Positions 42,681 to 53,600 of a stretch of 64,000 nucleotides of DNA are shown one piece after another. Numbering within the stretch: position 1 is the stretch's first letter; each line of letters opens with the position of its first letter. The translations under genes were made by a program, and so were the position numbers. The notes under the pieces are model-generated. The model saw nothing but the letters and a program-made list of their open reading frames with translations, was not told where the DNA came from and did not search any database. Source of the DNA: Platanthera guangdongensis (taxonomy: Eukaryota; Streptophyta; Magnoliopsida; Asparagales; Orchidaceae); NCBI GenBank assembly GCA_039583875.1, contig CM077150.1, positions 178,254,375 through 178,318,374 of the forward strand, written 5' to 3'.

Positions 42681-44542
42681 TGTTAAAATTCAACAAACCG
42701 CAGACGCCCCCTTGGATACCCTGTTGAAAACTCAACAAACCAAAGGAGAATACGCCCACTTATAATGTTGAAAGTTTTCCCGGATCGTGGAGTTAGCAGG
42801 GGTTATCTCAACAAAGCAGTAACAACCAGCAACACATGCAGCACAAGCTTCTTTATTGATCAAGAGCAAACTTCTTTACAAGGCGAGACATACATGGCGA
42901 GACATGCTTCACCAAAACCCAACACCGGGAGACCAGAGACAGTTACAAAGACAAGAACAAAACACAAGCCGCGCGGACTCAATCAACAAGCCGCAGACCT
43001 ACTGCTGTGGAGTCCGCTCAGTCCGCCAGGTCGCCAGACCGCAACCCAAGCCGCGTAGAATCACCCCTTATTCCAATGCTTATCTCTTCACCGCCGATCT
43101 GCACGCCGCCAGACCGCACAAGCTGCGTCACCGAATGGAACAGTCCGCCTGAAGCAGGCGACTTCCTGAACCCTGAACCAAGTCGCCAAAGAGAAGACCG
43201 CCTGGTCGCTATCCGCGACCTGCTGTTTACCGCCTGTTGCTTAACCGCAGAGTCCGCACTGTCCCTGACCGCAATTAGAGCCAAGTCCTGGCTTTCCAGC
43301 GCTATCCGCACAACCTGCACAGCACAACCGGGTCAACTCTCAATCCGCGCGGACACTAAGGTCCAGACCGCAGCAACTTACGCGAGCTCAATTACTGTTC
43401 ACTTACTTCGGTCTAGGTTCTCTCTTCTCCTGATGTGACATGGGTCCTATTTATAGGCACGACGATGAGTATGGTCACCGCCCTAGCCGATAGGATCACC
43501 GCCACATCCCGCATCTAGAACAAGTGTGTCCGCCAGCCCGCGGACACACATTCCAGTTCGCCGCTCCAGTGCAGATAGCCAGTCCGCCCCAGCTTCTCCA
43601 AGGCCGGAGTCCAATATCCAGCCCGCCTTGCCGCCAGAGACCAAGCCAGGACCACCACAGCTGGACTCCACAACAGCCGTGTCCGCCATTCTGCAGACAA
43701 GGCATCAGCCCGCAAAACCCGAGCCCGCAGCCTCGCCATCAAGGCACCTGTCGGACTCAGCGGACACCCGGCTTCCGTCCGCATATCCCAAGTCCATTGC
43801 CTCATTGCCAAGGCACCTCCGGACTTAGCGGACACGCCAATCCAGTCCGCTAACAGCAGACTCCAGTCCGCAACTCCTGAGTCCATAACCTCATCACAAG
43901 GCTAAACCGGACTCAGCGGACTCTGGCTCCAGTCCGCACGCTCCTACACAAGCAATTCTCCAGTCCGCATTTCCCCAAGCTAGCAAATAAGGCAACAGCA
44001 CTTCTACTATGCTTGGCGGACTGAGAAAACAGCCCGCGCTCCACTGCGCGATCTCCTCGGACTGAGCCATCCTGGACTTGGTTCAGATCACACCAAGTCC
44101 AGTCCACTGGCCGCAAGGGCCAGTCCGCACTTACTGGCGGACACTGGATCTAGCCCGCCATACCGGGCGACCTCCAGTTTCTGTCCGCGCTGACCGGCGG
44201 TCTCCGCGGCTTCCCGCTGCACCAGAGCAAGACCAAGGCAACTGCCAAACCGGTCTGCCGAGCTCCAGTTCTTCAGTCTGCTTCATGCCGGACTCCGCGG
44301 ATAGCATTTCTATCCGCCCGGTTACTTCCTGGGAGTCAACCGCCTGCTGAGCATACACTGGCCTATCAGACCGCCGCTGTTGTCCGCGTAGTCTGTGCGA
44401 ACAGACCGCCCAGGCCGCCACAGAGCAAACCGCCTGCAACATCCCTGCCGACCTAGCAGTCCGCCAACCCTGTCCGCGTAGTCCGCACGGATAGGTTTCT
44501 CAAGCCTTCCATTCACCCAGTTTCACTTCACAGAATTCAACA
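42681..44542 (-). mobile_element. S3: solo LTR related to E7, inside E7
   Basis: The minus-strand sequence starts TGTTGAATTCTGTGAAGTG (44542) and ends TTGAATTTTAACA (42681), clearly related to the E7 LTR but diverged, with the same GCGGACT motif clusters. The target duplication AAAGC is at 42676-42680 and 44543-44547. It is 1862 bp with no internal domain. It belongs to a sister subfamily, and is the innermost insertion of the nest. Confidence 0.92.
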
Positions 44543-44547
44543 AAAGC

Positions 44548-45790
44548 AATGGCGCAAAGAAGACTCGTAAGAGGCTTGCCTAGATTATCATCCTATGACG
44601 ATGGTCAGGGGTGTGCGGGATGTCAGTAAAATAAAGCTTATCATTTCATGGTTGAGAAGGCACAATCCAGATGTAAAGCACCTTTGGAGGTTGTCCATTG
44701 TGCTCTGGTTGGAACGACCGTCACTGCCAGTCTTCGAGGCAGAAGGTTCATGCTGATATTGGTTGATGACTATTCAAGGTATACTTGGATATACTTCATG
44801 AAGAAGAAGTCCAACATGATGCGCTTGTTTGTGGAATTCAAGAAGCTTGTGGAAGGCCAGCTTGGCCTGAGGATCAAGAAGTTGAGGACAAGCATCGGTG
44901 GTGAGTTTGGCTCAACCGAGTTCTCAAACTTTTGCAGGAAGCAAGGGATCCGGAAAGAGCTTTCTTGTGGGCATACTTCACAGCAAGGCAGTATTACAGA
45001 TCGGATGATCCGTTGGTTAACGGAGATCTGCAGGTGTTGGCTTCAGAGTAAAGGCGTTCCTAAAGTTCTTTGGGCAGAAGGGATGGCCTGTGCTGCTCAT
45101 GTCATCAATCAAATGCCTCTTAGTCCGTTCTATGTGAAGACTCCTTATGAGCTGATGTTCGGAGTAAAGTCCAGTGTGAAGGACCTAAGGGTGTTTGGAT
45201 CTACCTGCTACATACACTCTCCAGGTGCTCTCAAGATAAAGCTAGTCTTTGTTGGGTATGATGAGCAGAGGAGAAGATGGAGGTGTAAGGATCCTACGAC
45301 GAAGAGACTCATCGTGTCAAGATACGTTGTCTTTGATGAGTTGACGCCGTATTGGGATAGCTCTCATGTGGAGCTAGAGATGAGCAGGTCAGATTGTGGG
45401 CTAAAGGAGGCTGCTGTTAAGGTTCAGGTGGAGCTGCCTGAGTCATCTGGAGCTCCAAGTTGTTCTAGCTCCGGGGCAAAGGCGTCAGGGTCAGGAAGTA
45501 GGGAGAGCAATGCTCCATGTACTTCTAGCTCAAAGGCGGAAACTTTCGGTTCAGGAAGCAGGGGGAGCGATGTTCCAGGTAGTTCTTGTTCGAGAGCGGA
45601 GACTTCTAGTTCAGGTAGCAGGGGGAGCATTGCTCCAAGTGCTCCTGTTTCCAATGAGGAGGCATCTTGTTCAGGAAGCAAGGGGAGCATTGTTTCGGGT
45701 TTGCCCGGGAACAGAGATGGTTCAGAAGAAGTGGAGGTGGTTAGTCGTGATCCGGTTCTTCGGAGATTCAAGAGGATCAGTAAGCCATAA
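44548..45790 (+). pseudogene. E7 integrase with all three catalytic residues replaced
   Basis: From 44648 a 380-codon frame is open. It aligns with Copia integrase: VDDYSRYTWIYFMKKKS, FKKLVEGQLGLRIKKLRT, GVPKVLWAEGMACAAHVIN, TPYELMFGVKSSVKDLRVFG. At the three active-site positions the usual HTD, RTDRGGEF and NGVAERKNR are HCA, RTSIGGEF and GSITDRMIR, so D, D and E are A, S and D. The C-terminal part is a Ser/Gly repeat region. The pre-integrase finger upstream (44548-44640) is interrupted by a stop near 44630. It cannot act as an integrase. Confidence 0.82.
45491..45730 (+). repeat. Four 60-bp coding repeats (20 aa each)
   Basis: Units at 45491, 45551, 45611 and 45671 encode SGSRxSxxP-type 20-residue blocks ending AE/EE. 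They form the linker between integrase and the former RT. Confidence 0.9.
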
Positions 45791-46138
45791 GCTCGATATA
45801 GTGAAGGGAACACGGCGGGCTTGATCCCATGTTTCCTTGCTAGCCCTCAGGTCAAGCAAGTATCTTCTGGTTGTGATGACCCCACTCGAATCAAGGAGGT
45901 TGTTGACACCAAGGCTGACCAGGTGACATCTCTCAGAGGTAACAAGGCTTGGGATTTTGTGCCCAAGGTAGTTGGTGATACTCCTGTGATGCTTGAGTGG
46001 AGGTTGAAGCTGAAGAAGAAGACAGAGGTAAGCATGGCTCCTTTTGGAAGATGTTGTAGGGCTCCCTCATGGTCCATGATATGCGGGGCGAGGACTATGT
46101 CTTGGACATTTCTTCGTAGATGCTATCGGAGGGATTAG
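45791..46138 (+). pseudogene. E7 RT N-terminal remnant
   Basis: The frame contains NKAWDFVPKVVGDTPVMLEWRLKLKKK, corresponding to the NEAWELVPxP...CKWVFKLK start of Copia RT. Nothing of the palm, the YVDD box or RNase H follows; about 55 bases later the polypurine tract TTCAAGGGGAG leads into the 3' LTR. A deletion removed most of RT and RNase H. Confidence 0.65.
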
Positions 46139-46193
46139 GTGCAAGGTTACGGGAGCTGCTAGAGTTATTCACCACTTCTCACTTCAAGGGGAG

Positions 46194-48287
46194 TGTTGAA
46201 ATTTGTGAAGTGAAAGTGGGTGAATGGAGTACTTGGACATATCTGCGCGGACTACGCGGACAGGGTTGGCGGACTGCTAAATAAGCATGTATGTTGCAGA
46301 CGGTTTGCTCTATAGCGGCCTGGGCGGTCTGTTCGCGCGGACTATGCGGACAGCAGCGGCGGTTAGCCAGGCCAACTTGTGCTCAGCAGGCAGTTAGATC
46401 CCAGGAAGTAACCGGGCGGATAGAAACTCTAGCCGCAGAGTCCGGCATGAAGCGGACTGAAGAACTAGAGCTCGGCAAACCGGTTTGGCAGTTGTCTTGG
46501 TCTTGCTCTGGTGCAGCGGCAAGTGGAAGCCACGGAGACCGCCAGTCAGTGCGGACTGATACTGGAGTTCGCCGGGACAGGCGGACTGGATCCATTGTCC
46601 GCCAGTAAGTGTGGACTGGCCCTTATCGCCAGTGGTGTGGACTTGGTTGGGTCTGAACCAAGTACATGTTTGACTCAATACGGGGAGATCACGCAGTGGA
46701 TTGCGGGCTGCTTCTCAGTCCGCCAAGCTCGGCATAAGTGCATGTGCTTTGGTTGTGAGTTTGGGGATGAGCGGACTGGAGGTTGTGTCTGCAACTGATT
46801 GCAGACAAGAGATGCAGTCTGTTGAGTCTGGTAAGTGTCTTGGTGACAAGGCTATGGACTTGGGTTATGCTGACTGGTGTAGTCTGCAGGATATGCAGAC
46901 TGGAGAAGTCTGCAAGAATATGCAGGCTAGAGCTGTCCGCAGTATGTGCGGACTAGATCAGCGTGTCCGCTGAGTCCGGCAGGTACCTTTGTGGCAAAGC
47001 TGTGAGCTCGGGATGTGCGGACTGAAGCCGGGTGTCCGCTGAGTCCGGCAGGTGCCTTTGTGGCAAAGCTGTGGACTCGGGATGTGCGGACTGAATTCGG
47101 GTGTCCGCTGAGTCCGTCAGGTGCCTTGGTGGTAAGGTTGTGGGCTCGGGATAAGCGGGCTGGTGTTGTGTATGCGGATTGGCAGAGTGTTGCTGCGGAG
47201 ACCGGCTGTGGTGGTCCGGGCTTGGCCCTTGGCGACAAGGCGGACTGGTGTTGTTGTCTGGCCTTGGTGATGTCTTGGCGGTTTGCCTTTTGTGACAAGG
47301 CGGACTAGTGATTGGAGTCTGGCCTTGGAGAAGCTAAGCGGGCTGGCTATCTTACATAGGTGCGGTGGACTGGTATATATCCGCGGACTGCGGAGAAGTC
47401 TTGTTGCACGATGTGGCGGTAATCCTATCGGCTAGGGCGGTGAAAACACTCATCATCGTGCCTATAAATAGGACCCCTGTCACATCAGGAATAGTAACCT
47501 CCATACATAAGTGAACAGTAACTTGAGCCCGCACAGGTTACTGCGGACTGTCTTTTGGTGTCCGCGCGGTTTGATTGAGTTGACCGGGTTATGCTGTGCA
47601 GGTTGTGCAGATAGCACTGGAAAGCCAGGACTTGGCTCTGATTGCGGTCAGGGACAGTGCGGACTCTACGGTTAAGCAATAGGCGGAAAACATCATGTCG
47701 CGGACAGCGACCAGACGGTCTTCTCTTTGGTGACTTGGTTCGGGGTTCAAGAAGCCGCCTGCCTCAGGCAGACTGTTCTATTCGGCATTGTAGTTTGTGC
47801 GGTCTGGCAGCTAGGTGACCTCGCGGTCAGGCGGCTTGCAGTACGGTAGCTAGGGCAAGCATTGGAATAAGGGGTACTCCGTGTGGCTTTGGTTGCGGTC
47901 TGGCAACCGGGCGATTTGAGCGGACTCCACAGTAGTAGATCGGTGACTTGGTAGATTGAGTCTGTGTTGCTTGTTTTTCTTGTATTGTTTTGGTAGTTCT
48001 CTGCTTTCCCTTGGGTGGTTGTTTGGTGAAGCATGTCTCTCCATGTATATCTCACTGTGTAGAGAAGTTAGCTGTGAATCAATACAGACGCTTGTGCTGC
48101 ATGTGTTTGCTGGTTGACTGGCTTTGGTTGAGATAACTCCTGCTCACTCCAGGTTCCAGGGAATTTTCCGCGTGATCAAGGTGTGATCTTGATAGTGCTG
48201 AAAATATTAATTTGGCATCAGGCTATCTCGTTGACCACCTGGATAAAATTCAACGTGGTAGAAGTACCAGGATGTTGAATTTTAATA
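46194..48287 (+). repeat. E7 3' LTR (2094 bp)
   Basis: Starts TGTTGAAATTTG after the polypurine tract and ends TTTTAATA (terminal CA changed to TA) before GCTCC. Its 3' two thirds are part of the tandem duplication. Confidence 0.94.
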
Positions 48288-49102
48288 GCTCCTGTATGGG
48301 ACGCGGAGATTTTTCCTGTCGACGAGATGGCGTCAGCGACTGATTTTGCGATCGGGCTGCTCATTCTGTGCTTGATTTTGAGAGCAGTTCTGCGCCTCCG
48401 CAATTTTTGCCTGAGTTTGCTACTCCTTTTTCGTGTGAGTTGGCTGATGATGTCGTATTTTTGGATGATTCGGTGCCTGAGGTTGCGCCGAAGTGGGATG
48501 AGGATTCTTCTATCTCCGACAGAGAATGTGGATCCTCGGAGCACTTTTAGGCACCCCGGTGGTATGAGGAATATCCTCTTTCTGATGCGGAGGTTTGCAC
48601 TTCCTTATTGGATGAGGTCATTCCCCTTACCACTGTGGACCTCGAGCTCTCGGATTCTCCACGATATGACTCGTATGATGTCGACGATGATCGCTGCTCG
48701 GATCTCGCTGAGAGTGATACCGGGATCACTCACTCTTTTCCTGATTATTTTAGTTATTCTTCTCTTTTATTACTTGATCCCCCTTCTCTATCTGAGCTTG
48801 TGCAGGCTGAGTCTCCACGGGTATGCTGGGATGATGATGAGCCTGGTGTTCATGCCGTTGTCATCGCTTTCTACACATTTGTGTTTGACAATGCCTTATT
48901 AGGCGAGGATATGTTTTGGGATAAGATGAGCGAGAACCAGCGCTCTTCCTCCTCTTATTTTCTATTTCATCTACCTGTGTTGGGCAGGTATTATTATTTT
49001 GGTAGAGGGGTAACAGTTTTATCTCTGTATAGGTACCCGTTACCGCGGCGGATAATGGAACAGTTGCATGTGCATTTTTCTTTTCATAAACCCATTAGCT
49101 AG
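48288..49102 (+). pseudogene. E6 acidic ORF, 3' part (copy 1)
   Basis: This continues the frame cut at 39829: APVWDAEIFPVDEM, then acidic sequence with LDFESSSAPPQFLPEF, DDSVPEVAPKWDEDSS, TTVDLELSDSPRYDSYD and LDPPSLSELVQAESPRVCWDDDEPG, ending near HVHFSFHKPIS. Compared with copy 2 it has lost a base near 48357 and has a TAG at 48547. The function and family are unknown; the C-terminal 60 residues are hydrophobic/aromatic. Confidence 0.6.
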
Positions 49103-49404
49103 TACTTTTTGCTTTTCGAATAAGTCGTACTGGGATGACAATAACCCCAGTACTTATCTAGGAGTAGGATTAGTTATTTAGTTTTTTTGTTTTTCTGTTT
49201 TTAAAACTAGCTTTGCTTGTCGTTTTATTCATTTTTGCTTTAATGCTTACTTGCGAGAGTTATGTGTCCTTGTGCCTACTTCGTGAAGCTTGCCCAGTCA
49301 CTCAGGAGGTTTTTTGATCCATTTGTTTTTGTTTTTCTCGCTGTTGTGGCAGGACGAGACTTCCCATAGAGAATGATGCGAATCGGGCTGTTTTTGCAAA
49401 ACAC

Positions 49405-49654
49405 ACGGTTTGGGAAAATGTCCACGACTAAGACGCACGACCGTGCATTTTTATTTATAAAAATGCACGCCGAGCATTTTTGACGCACACTGGCCCTAAT
49501 CCTCGTGCGTCTGCCGCAATAGTCCGTCGTGCCTCCTTCTTCTCTGGCGAGATCCGTCTTTCTCTTCCACATCTTACCCCATTTCTCCTCTCTTTCTCCT
49601 CCACTTTATCTCCTCTTCATCACCATGGGTTACAAGAAGGTGATTAGCAAATAG
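49405..49654 (+). promoter_or_regulatory. E6 internal promoter of ORF1, copy 1 (truncated gene)
   Basis: CGCACGG-type motifs (49405-49530) surround TATTTATAAA (49452-49461), followed by a CT-rich leader and CACCATGGG (ATG 49625). The gene is cut after nine codons plus stop by the LTR fragment at 49655. Confidence 0.5.
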
Positions 49655-51028
49655 TTGTGGGCTCGGGATCGGCATGTATGCAGTATGTGTGGACTGGATC
49701 GGCGTGTCCGCTGAGTCCGGCAGGTGCCTTTGTGGCAAAGCTGTGGGCTCGGGATGTGCGGACTGAAGTCGGGTGTCCGCTGAGTCCGGCAGGTGCCTTT
49801 GTGGCAAAGCCGTGGACTCGGGATATGCGGAGTGAATTCGGGTGTCCGCTGAGTCCGGCAGGTGCCTTGGTGGCAAGGTTGTGAGCTCGGAATAAGCGAA
49901 CGGGTGTTGTGTCCGCGGATTGGCGAACTGTTGCTGCGGAGTCCGGCTGTGGTGGTCCTGGCTTGTCCCTTGACGACAAGGCGGACTGGTGTTGCTGTCC
50001 TGCCTTGGTGATGTCTTGGCGGTTTGGCCTTTAGTGACAAGGCAGACTGGTGATTGGAGTCTGGCCTTGGAGAAGCTAGGCGGGCTGGCTATCTTGCACA
50101 GGCGCGGCGGACTGGTATGTATCCGCGGACTGCGAAGAAGTCTTGCTGCAGGATGTGGCAGTAATCCTATCGGCTAGGGCGGTGACCACACTCATCATCG
50201 TGCCTATAAATAGGACCCCTGTCACATCAGGAATAGTAACCTCCATGCATAAGTGAACAGTAACTTGAGCCCGCACAGGTTGTTGCGGACTGCCTTTTGG
50301 TGTCCACACGGTTTGGTTGAGTTGACCGGGTTATGCTGTGCAGGTTGTGCGGATAGCACTGGAAAGTCAGGACTTGGCTCTGATTGTGGTCAGGGACAGT
50401 GTGGACTCTGCGGTTAAGCAATAGGCGGAAAACAACAGGTCGCGGACAGCGACCAGACGGTCTTCTCTTTAGCAACTTGGTTCGGGGTTCAAGAAGTCGC
50501 CTGCCTCAGGCAGACTGTTCTATTCGGCATTGCAGTTTGTGCGGTCTGGAGGCTAGGCGACCTCGCGGTCAGACGGCTTGCAGTCTGGCGGCTAGGGCAA
50601 GCATTGGAATAAGGGTTAGTATGCGCGGCTTGGGTTGCGGTCTGGCGACCTGGCGGTTTGAGCGGACTCCACAGCAGTAGACCGACTACTTGGTAGATTG
50701 AGTCCGCGCGGCTTGTTTCTATTATCTTTTTTTGTAGTTCTCTGCTTTCCCTTGGGTGGTTGTTTGGTGAAGCATGTCTCGCCATGTATGTCTCACTGTG
50801 TAGAGAAGTTAGCCGTGAATCAATAATGACGCTTGTGTTGCATGTGTTTGTTGGTTGACTGGCTTTGGTTGAGATAACTCCTGCTCACTCCAGGTTCCAG
50901 GGAATTGTCCGCGTGATCAAGGTGTGATCTTGATAGTGCTGAGAATATTAATTTGGCATCAGGCTATCTCGTTGACCACCTGGAGAAAATTCAACGTGGT
51001 AGAAGTGCCAGGATGTTGAATTTTAACA
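49655..51028 (+). repeat. E7 LTR fragment in duplicated unit
   Basis: It lacks the LTR 5' third, starts in the 69-bp repeat region, has the TATA box CCTATAAATAGG (about 50202) and ends TTTTAACA before GCTCC. Because the ending is the unmutated CA form, the TA at 48287 arose after the duplication. Confidence 0.93.
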
Positions 51029-51843
51029 GCTCCTGTATGGGACGCAGAGATTTTTCCTGTCGACGGGATGGTGTCTGCGACTGATTTTGCGATGGGGCCT
51101 GCTCATTCTGTGCTTGATTTTGAGAGCAGTTCCGCCCCTCCGCAATTTTTGCCTGAGTTTGCTACTCCTTTTTCGTGTGAGTTGGCTGATGATGTCATAT
51201 TTTTGGATGATTCGGTGCCTGAGGTTGCGCCGAAGTGGGATGAGGATTCTTCTATCTCCGACAGAGAATGTGGTCCTCGGAGCACTTTTACGCACCCCGG
51301 TGGGATGAGGAATATCCTCTTTCTGAAGAGGAGGTTTGCACTTCCTTATTGGATGAGGTCGTTCCCCTTACCACCGTGGACCTCGAGCTCTCGGATTCTC
51401 CACGATACCACTCGTATGATACCGACGATGATCGCTGCTCGGATCTTGCTGAGAGTGATACCGGGATCACTCTCCCTTTTCCTGATTATTTTAGTCATTC
51501 TTCTCTTTTATTACTTGATCCCCCTTCTCTATCTGAGCCTGTGCAGGCTGAGTCTCCACAAGTATGCTGGGATGATGATGAGCCTGGTGTTCATGTCGTT
51601 GTCGTCACTTCCGACACATCTGTGGTTGACAATGCCTTGCTAGGCGAGGATATGTTTTGGGATAAGATGAGCGAGAACAAGCGCTCCTCCTCCTCTTATT
51701 TTCTATTTCATCTACCTTTGTTGGGCAGGTATTATTATTTCGGTATAGGGGTAACAGTTTTATCTCTGTATAGGTACCCGTTACTGCGACGGATAATAGA
51801 ACAGTTGCATGTGCATTTTTCTTTTCATAGACCCATTAGCTAG
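51029..51843 (+). pseudogene. E6 acidic ORF, 3' part (copy 2)
   Basis: Second copy of the acidic coding region; the first part (APVWDAEIFPVDG, GPAHSVLDFESSS) is open here without the base loss of copy 1. A one-base difference near 51272 shifts the frame, after which the acidic reading continues to HVHFSFHRPIS. Together the two copies show a single ancestral frame of about 330 codons counting the part before E7. Confidence 0.6.
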
Positions 51844-52148
51844 TACTTTTTGCTTTTCGAATAAGACGTACTGGGATGATAATAACCCCAGTACTTATCT
51901 AGGAGTAGGATTAGTTATTTAGTTTTTTTTGTTTTTTTTGTTTTTAAAACTAGTTTTGCTTGTCGTTTTATTTTTTTTTTTTTGCTTTAATGTTTACTTG
52001 CGAGAGTTATGTGTGCTTGTGCCTACTTCGTGAAGCTTGCCTAGTCACTCAGAAGGTTTTTTGATCCATTTGTTTTTGTTTTTCTCTCTGTTATGGCAGG
52101 ACGAGATTTCCCAGAGAGAATGACGCAAATCGGGCTATTTTTTTCAAA

Positions 52149-52373
52149 ACGCACGGTTTGGGAAAACGTCCACGACTAAGACGCATGACCGTGCGTTTCT
52201 ATTTATAAAAATGCACGCCGAGCATTTTTGACGCACACTGGCCCTAATCCTCGTGCGTCTGCCGCAATAGTCCGTCGTGCCTCCTTCTTCTCCGGCGAGA
52301 TCCCGTCTTTCTCTTCCACATCTTGCCCCATTTCTCCTCTCTTTCTCATACACTTTCTCTCCTCTTCATCGTC
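52149..52373 (+). promoter_or_regulatory. E6 internal promoter of ORF1, copy 2
   Basis: CGCACGG/CGTGCG motifs at 52149-52281 flank ATTTATAAAA (52201-52210), which lies in a hairpin. A CT-rich 90-nt leader leads to GTCATGGG (ATG 52374). The arrangement mirrors the LTR, where the same motif array precedes the TATA-like box. Confidence 0.55.
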
Positions 52374-53600
52374 ATGGGTTACAAGAAGGTGATTAGCAAA
52401 TAGAGTAGCTTTGGTGATGCATCTTCCTCTTCTTCGCGAGCTTCGGTTCCGGCGGAGCCGGAATATTCTCTTATTGCTCTGGTGAACGCTAATCACGCAG
52501 AGCGGATGCTCCATTTTGGGAGACCTGAAATGTTCACTGGGTATGAACGCTTGTTCCAAAAACCCTTTTTGGATTTTCATTTCGTTTCGGACAGGGAGCT
52601 TGCAATCGTCGGTCTAAACCTGGAGGTGGATCGATTACTCGACGTGGGTTCGTGGCATCAGCTCTTCTCCATTATGGAGACAGGATTCTGCAAACTCACG
52701 CTCGAATTCCTCCCCACTTTCGCATTTTGTAACGACGCGACGCAGCCACCGGTGATTCCACTGCGGTTGCATTTCGGATGAACTTGCGCCAGTACACTAT
52801 TAGTGCGGGCATGCTTGCCGTCTATGCGGGGATTTATGCGGTTGAAGAACTCACGGAATCGGATGTTCTAGCCCGCAACCGGCGCTTCTCCCCACGTATT
52901 CTGGCAGGAGATCACCAAATTGACACAGCAGTACGAAGCGCGTTCTGCCAAGTCGTCCCAGATCATTTCTCCCGTACTCCGCTATGTTCAGCATTTGATC
53001 AGGCACAGCATCAATGCCCGTTCGATGAGTCAGAACATAGCGGGGTGGTCGGATCTGCTCTACCTCTACAGCATGCATCATGGCGTCCCTCTCCACCTAG
53101 GCCGCGTTCTTGCAGATTACTTCCTTCACCATGCCGTGTACGTGCCTCTGAAGGCCATCGGTGGTTCGCATTATATTACGCGAATTGCCAAGGGATTAGG
53201 AGTTTTTGACACTTTGCCCACCATGACTCTAGTTTCTTGTGGCGATTTTATTTTTGCGGCCATGATGACCGCCTTCAGACCAGTGTGTCGTGTTTCTTCT
53301 GGCGGTTCGTGGAGCTACGTCATTCGTACGGTGGATCATGAGCAGCCAGCTAGGGCTTCTTTCGCTAATGCGGGATCGTCTTCGGAGTCCCGCCGGTTCG
53401 ACGATGTCGTTCCTGTACATACCATGCCCATGGGCCCTTCGACTTCTTTTGCCCATGCCCCGCATCGTAGGAGTATCGCGGAGGATTATCCCGACTTCTC
53501 CACGCGGCATGTGCAGATGGAGGAACTGTTGCACAAGCAGCATGGCATGACATCACGCATTGTTGACTTTCTTCAGGTGCCCCCTGCTGCCCCTGCTTGA
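52374..53600 (+). pseudogene. E6 Athila ORF1-type (env-position) protein
   Basis: The gene begins MGYKKVISK, has a TAG after nine codons, then continues SSFGDASSSSSRASVPAEPEYS. Recognisable Athila ORF-1 (Arabidopsis retrotransposon ORF-1) motifs are HFGRPEMFTGYERLF, LRQYTISAGMLAVYAGIY, RSMSQNIAGWSDLLYLYSMHHG and YITRIAKGLGVFD. The frame slips near 52780 and back before 52920. It ends with a Pro/Ala-rich tail at 53600. Athila elements carry this protein near gag or in the env position; its role is not established. With a stop and two shifts this copy is dead. Confidence 0.8.

Larger units (their letters stand above)
39835..48287 (+). mobile_element. E7: deleted Copia element with 2.1-kb LTRs
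   Basis: LTRs 39835-41954 and 46194-48287 start TGTTGAAATTTG and end TTTTAACA or TTTTAATA; the target duplication is GCTCC (39830-39834 and 48288-48292). The internal region is only about 4.2 kb and includes S3. Gag is reduced to its ends, the protease region is missing, integrase is open but altered and RT survives as a short remnant. It is unable to move on its own. Confidence 0.93.
46937..52403 (+). repeat. Tandem duplication, two 2.74-kb units
   Basis: Unit 1 (about 46937-49654) and unit 2 (about 49679-52403) each contain the 3' part of an E7 LTR followed by the E6 flank up to the first codons of ORF1. LTR ends at 48287 and 51028 are offset by 2741 bp, as are matching motifs near 46941 and 49682. 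The 25 bases at the junction (49655-49679) resemble an internal LTR repeat. Confidence 0.92.

Noticed and set aside
48327..48902. 191-codon hydrophobic frame that looks like a membrane protein (also 51068-51643)
   Set aside because: It is an alternative frame of the acidic E6 ORF; the acidic frame continues the sequence upstream of E7 and is the likely real one.
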